Notes under the pieces: model-generated
What the model saw: the letters and a program-made list of their open reading frames with translations, nothing else
Told to the model about the DNA's origin: nothing
Databases searched by the model: none
Assembly (NCBI GenBank): GCA_946008205.1
Contig: CAMGAZ010000093.1
Coordinates: forward strand, 1-6,297
DNA length: 6,297 bases
Direction: 5' to 3'
Source: an uncultured Clostridium sp.
GTDB taxonomy: Bacteria; Bacillota; Clostridia; TANB77; CAG-508
Translations under genes and position numbers: made by a program
In this document: piece by piece, positions 6,248-6,297 of the stretch
How positions within the stretch are numbered: position 1 is the first letter of the stretch
Layout of the letters: each line of letters opens with the position of its first letter

Positions 6248-6297
6248 GTTTAAAATAGATATGTCACATGTAAATTGAAAATAAAATATTGAAAGAG
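6248..6297. other. Short downstream tail, no gene or terminator seen
   Basis: Fifty AT-rich bases after the arginase stop. I find no GC-rich hairpin followed by T residues. The final GAAAGAG could be the start of a ribosome site for a further plus-strand gene outside the window, which would extend the operon. Confidence 0.4.

Overview
The window looks like chromosomal DNA of a low-G+C Gram-positive bacterium, most likely a member of the Clostridia. The sequence is strongly AT-rich (roughly 30% G+C by eye), every gene has a purine-rich Shine-Dalgarno site, TGA is used as a stop, and a MurT/GatD-type pair is present, which is typical of Gram-positive cell-wall metabolism. No mobile element, CRISPR array, tRNA or rRNA was seen. 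The window is almost fully coding.

Layout. Positions 1-1005 (minus strand) hold the first 335 codons of an asparaginyl-tRNA synthetase; its C-terminus lies beyond the left edge. A 184-bp divergent region (1006-1189) carries a good sigma-A-type promoter for that gene and a weaker one facing the other way. From 1190 to 6247 five plus-strand genes follow with gaps of 41, 16, -4 and 34 bp and no visible terminator, so they are probably one operon: aspartyl-tRNA synthetase, an unrecognised 81-residue coiled-coil protein, a MurT-like Mur ligase, a GatD-like amidotransferase subunit (4-bp ATGA overlap with murT), and an arginase-family enzyme. The last 50 bp contain no gene.

How the genes fit together. 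The two divergent tRNA synthetases charge Asn and Asp directly, which suggests the AspRS is a discriminating one. The AspRS itself, however, has sequence blocks I associate with alphaproteobacterial AspRS rather than with typical Firmicutes AspRS. Arginase would turn arginine into ornithine and urea; its link to the other genes is unclear.

Most interesting point. The MurT/GatD pair normally amidates D-glutamate in lipid II using ammonia released from glutamine by GatD. Here the pair keeps its folds, the ATP-binding P-loop and the Cys4 zinc ribbon of MurT, but all three positions of the shared glutaminase triad are changed: nucleophile Cys to Thr88 and His to Ile186 in GatD, and the MurT-supplied Asp to Val364. 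The oxyanion and glutamine-pocket motifs of GatD are changed too. The genes are otherwise intact and translationally coupled. This suggests a MurT/GatD-like complex that no longer hydrolyses glutamine and may use free ammonia or a different amine, or have a different role.
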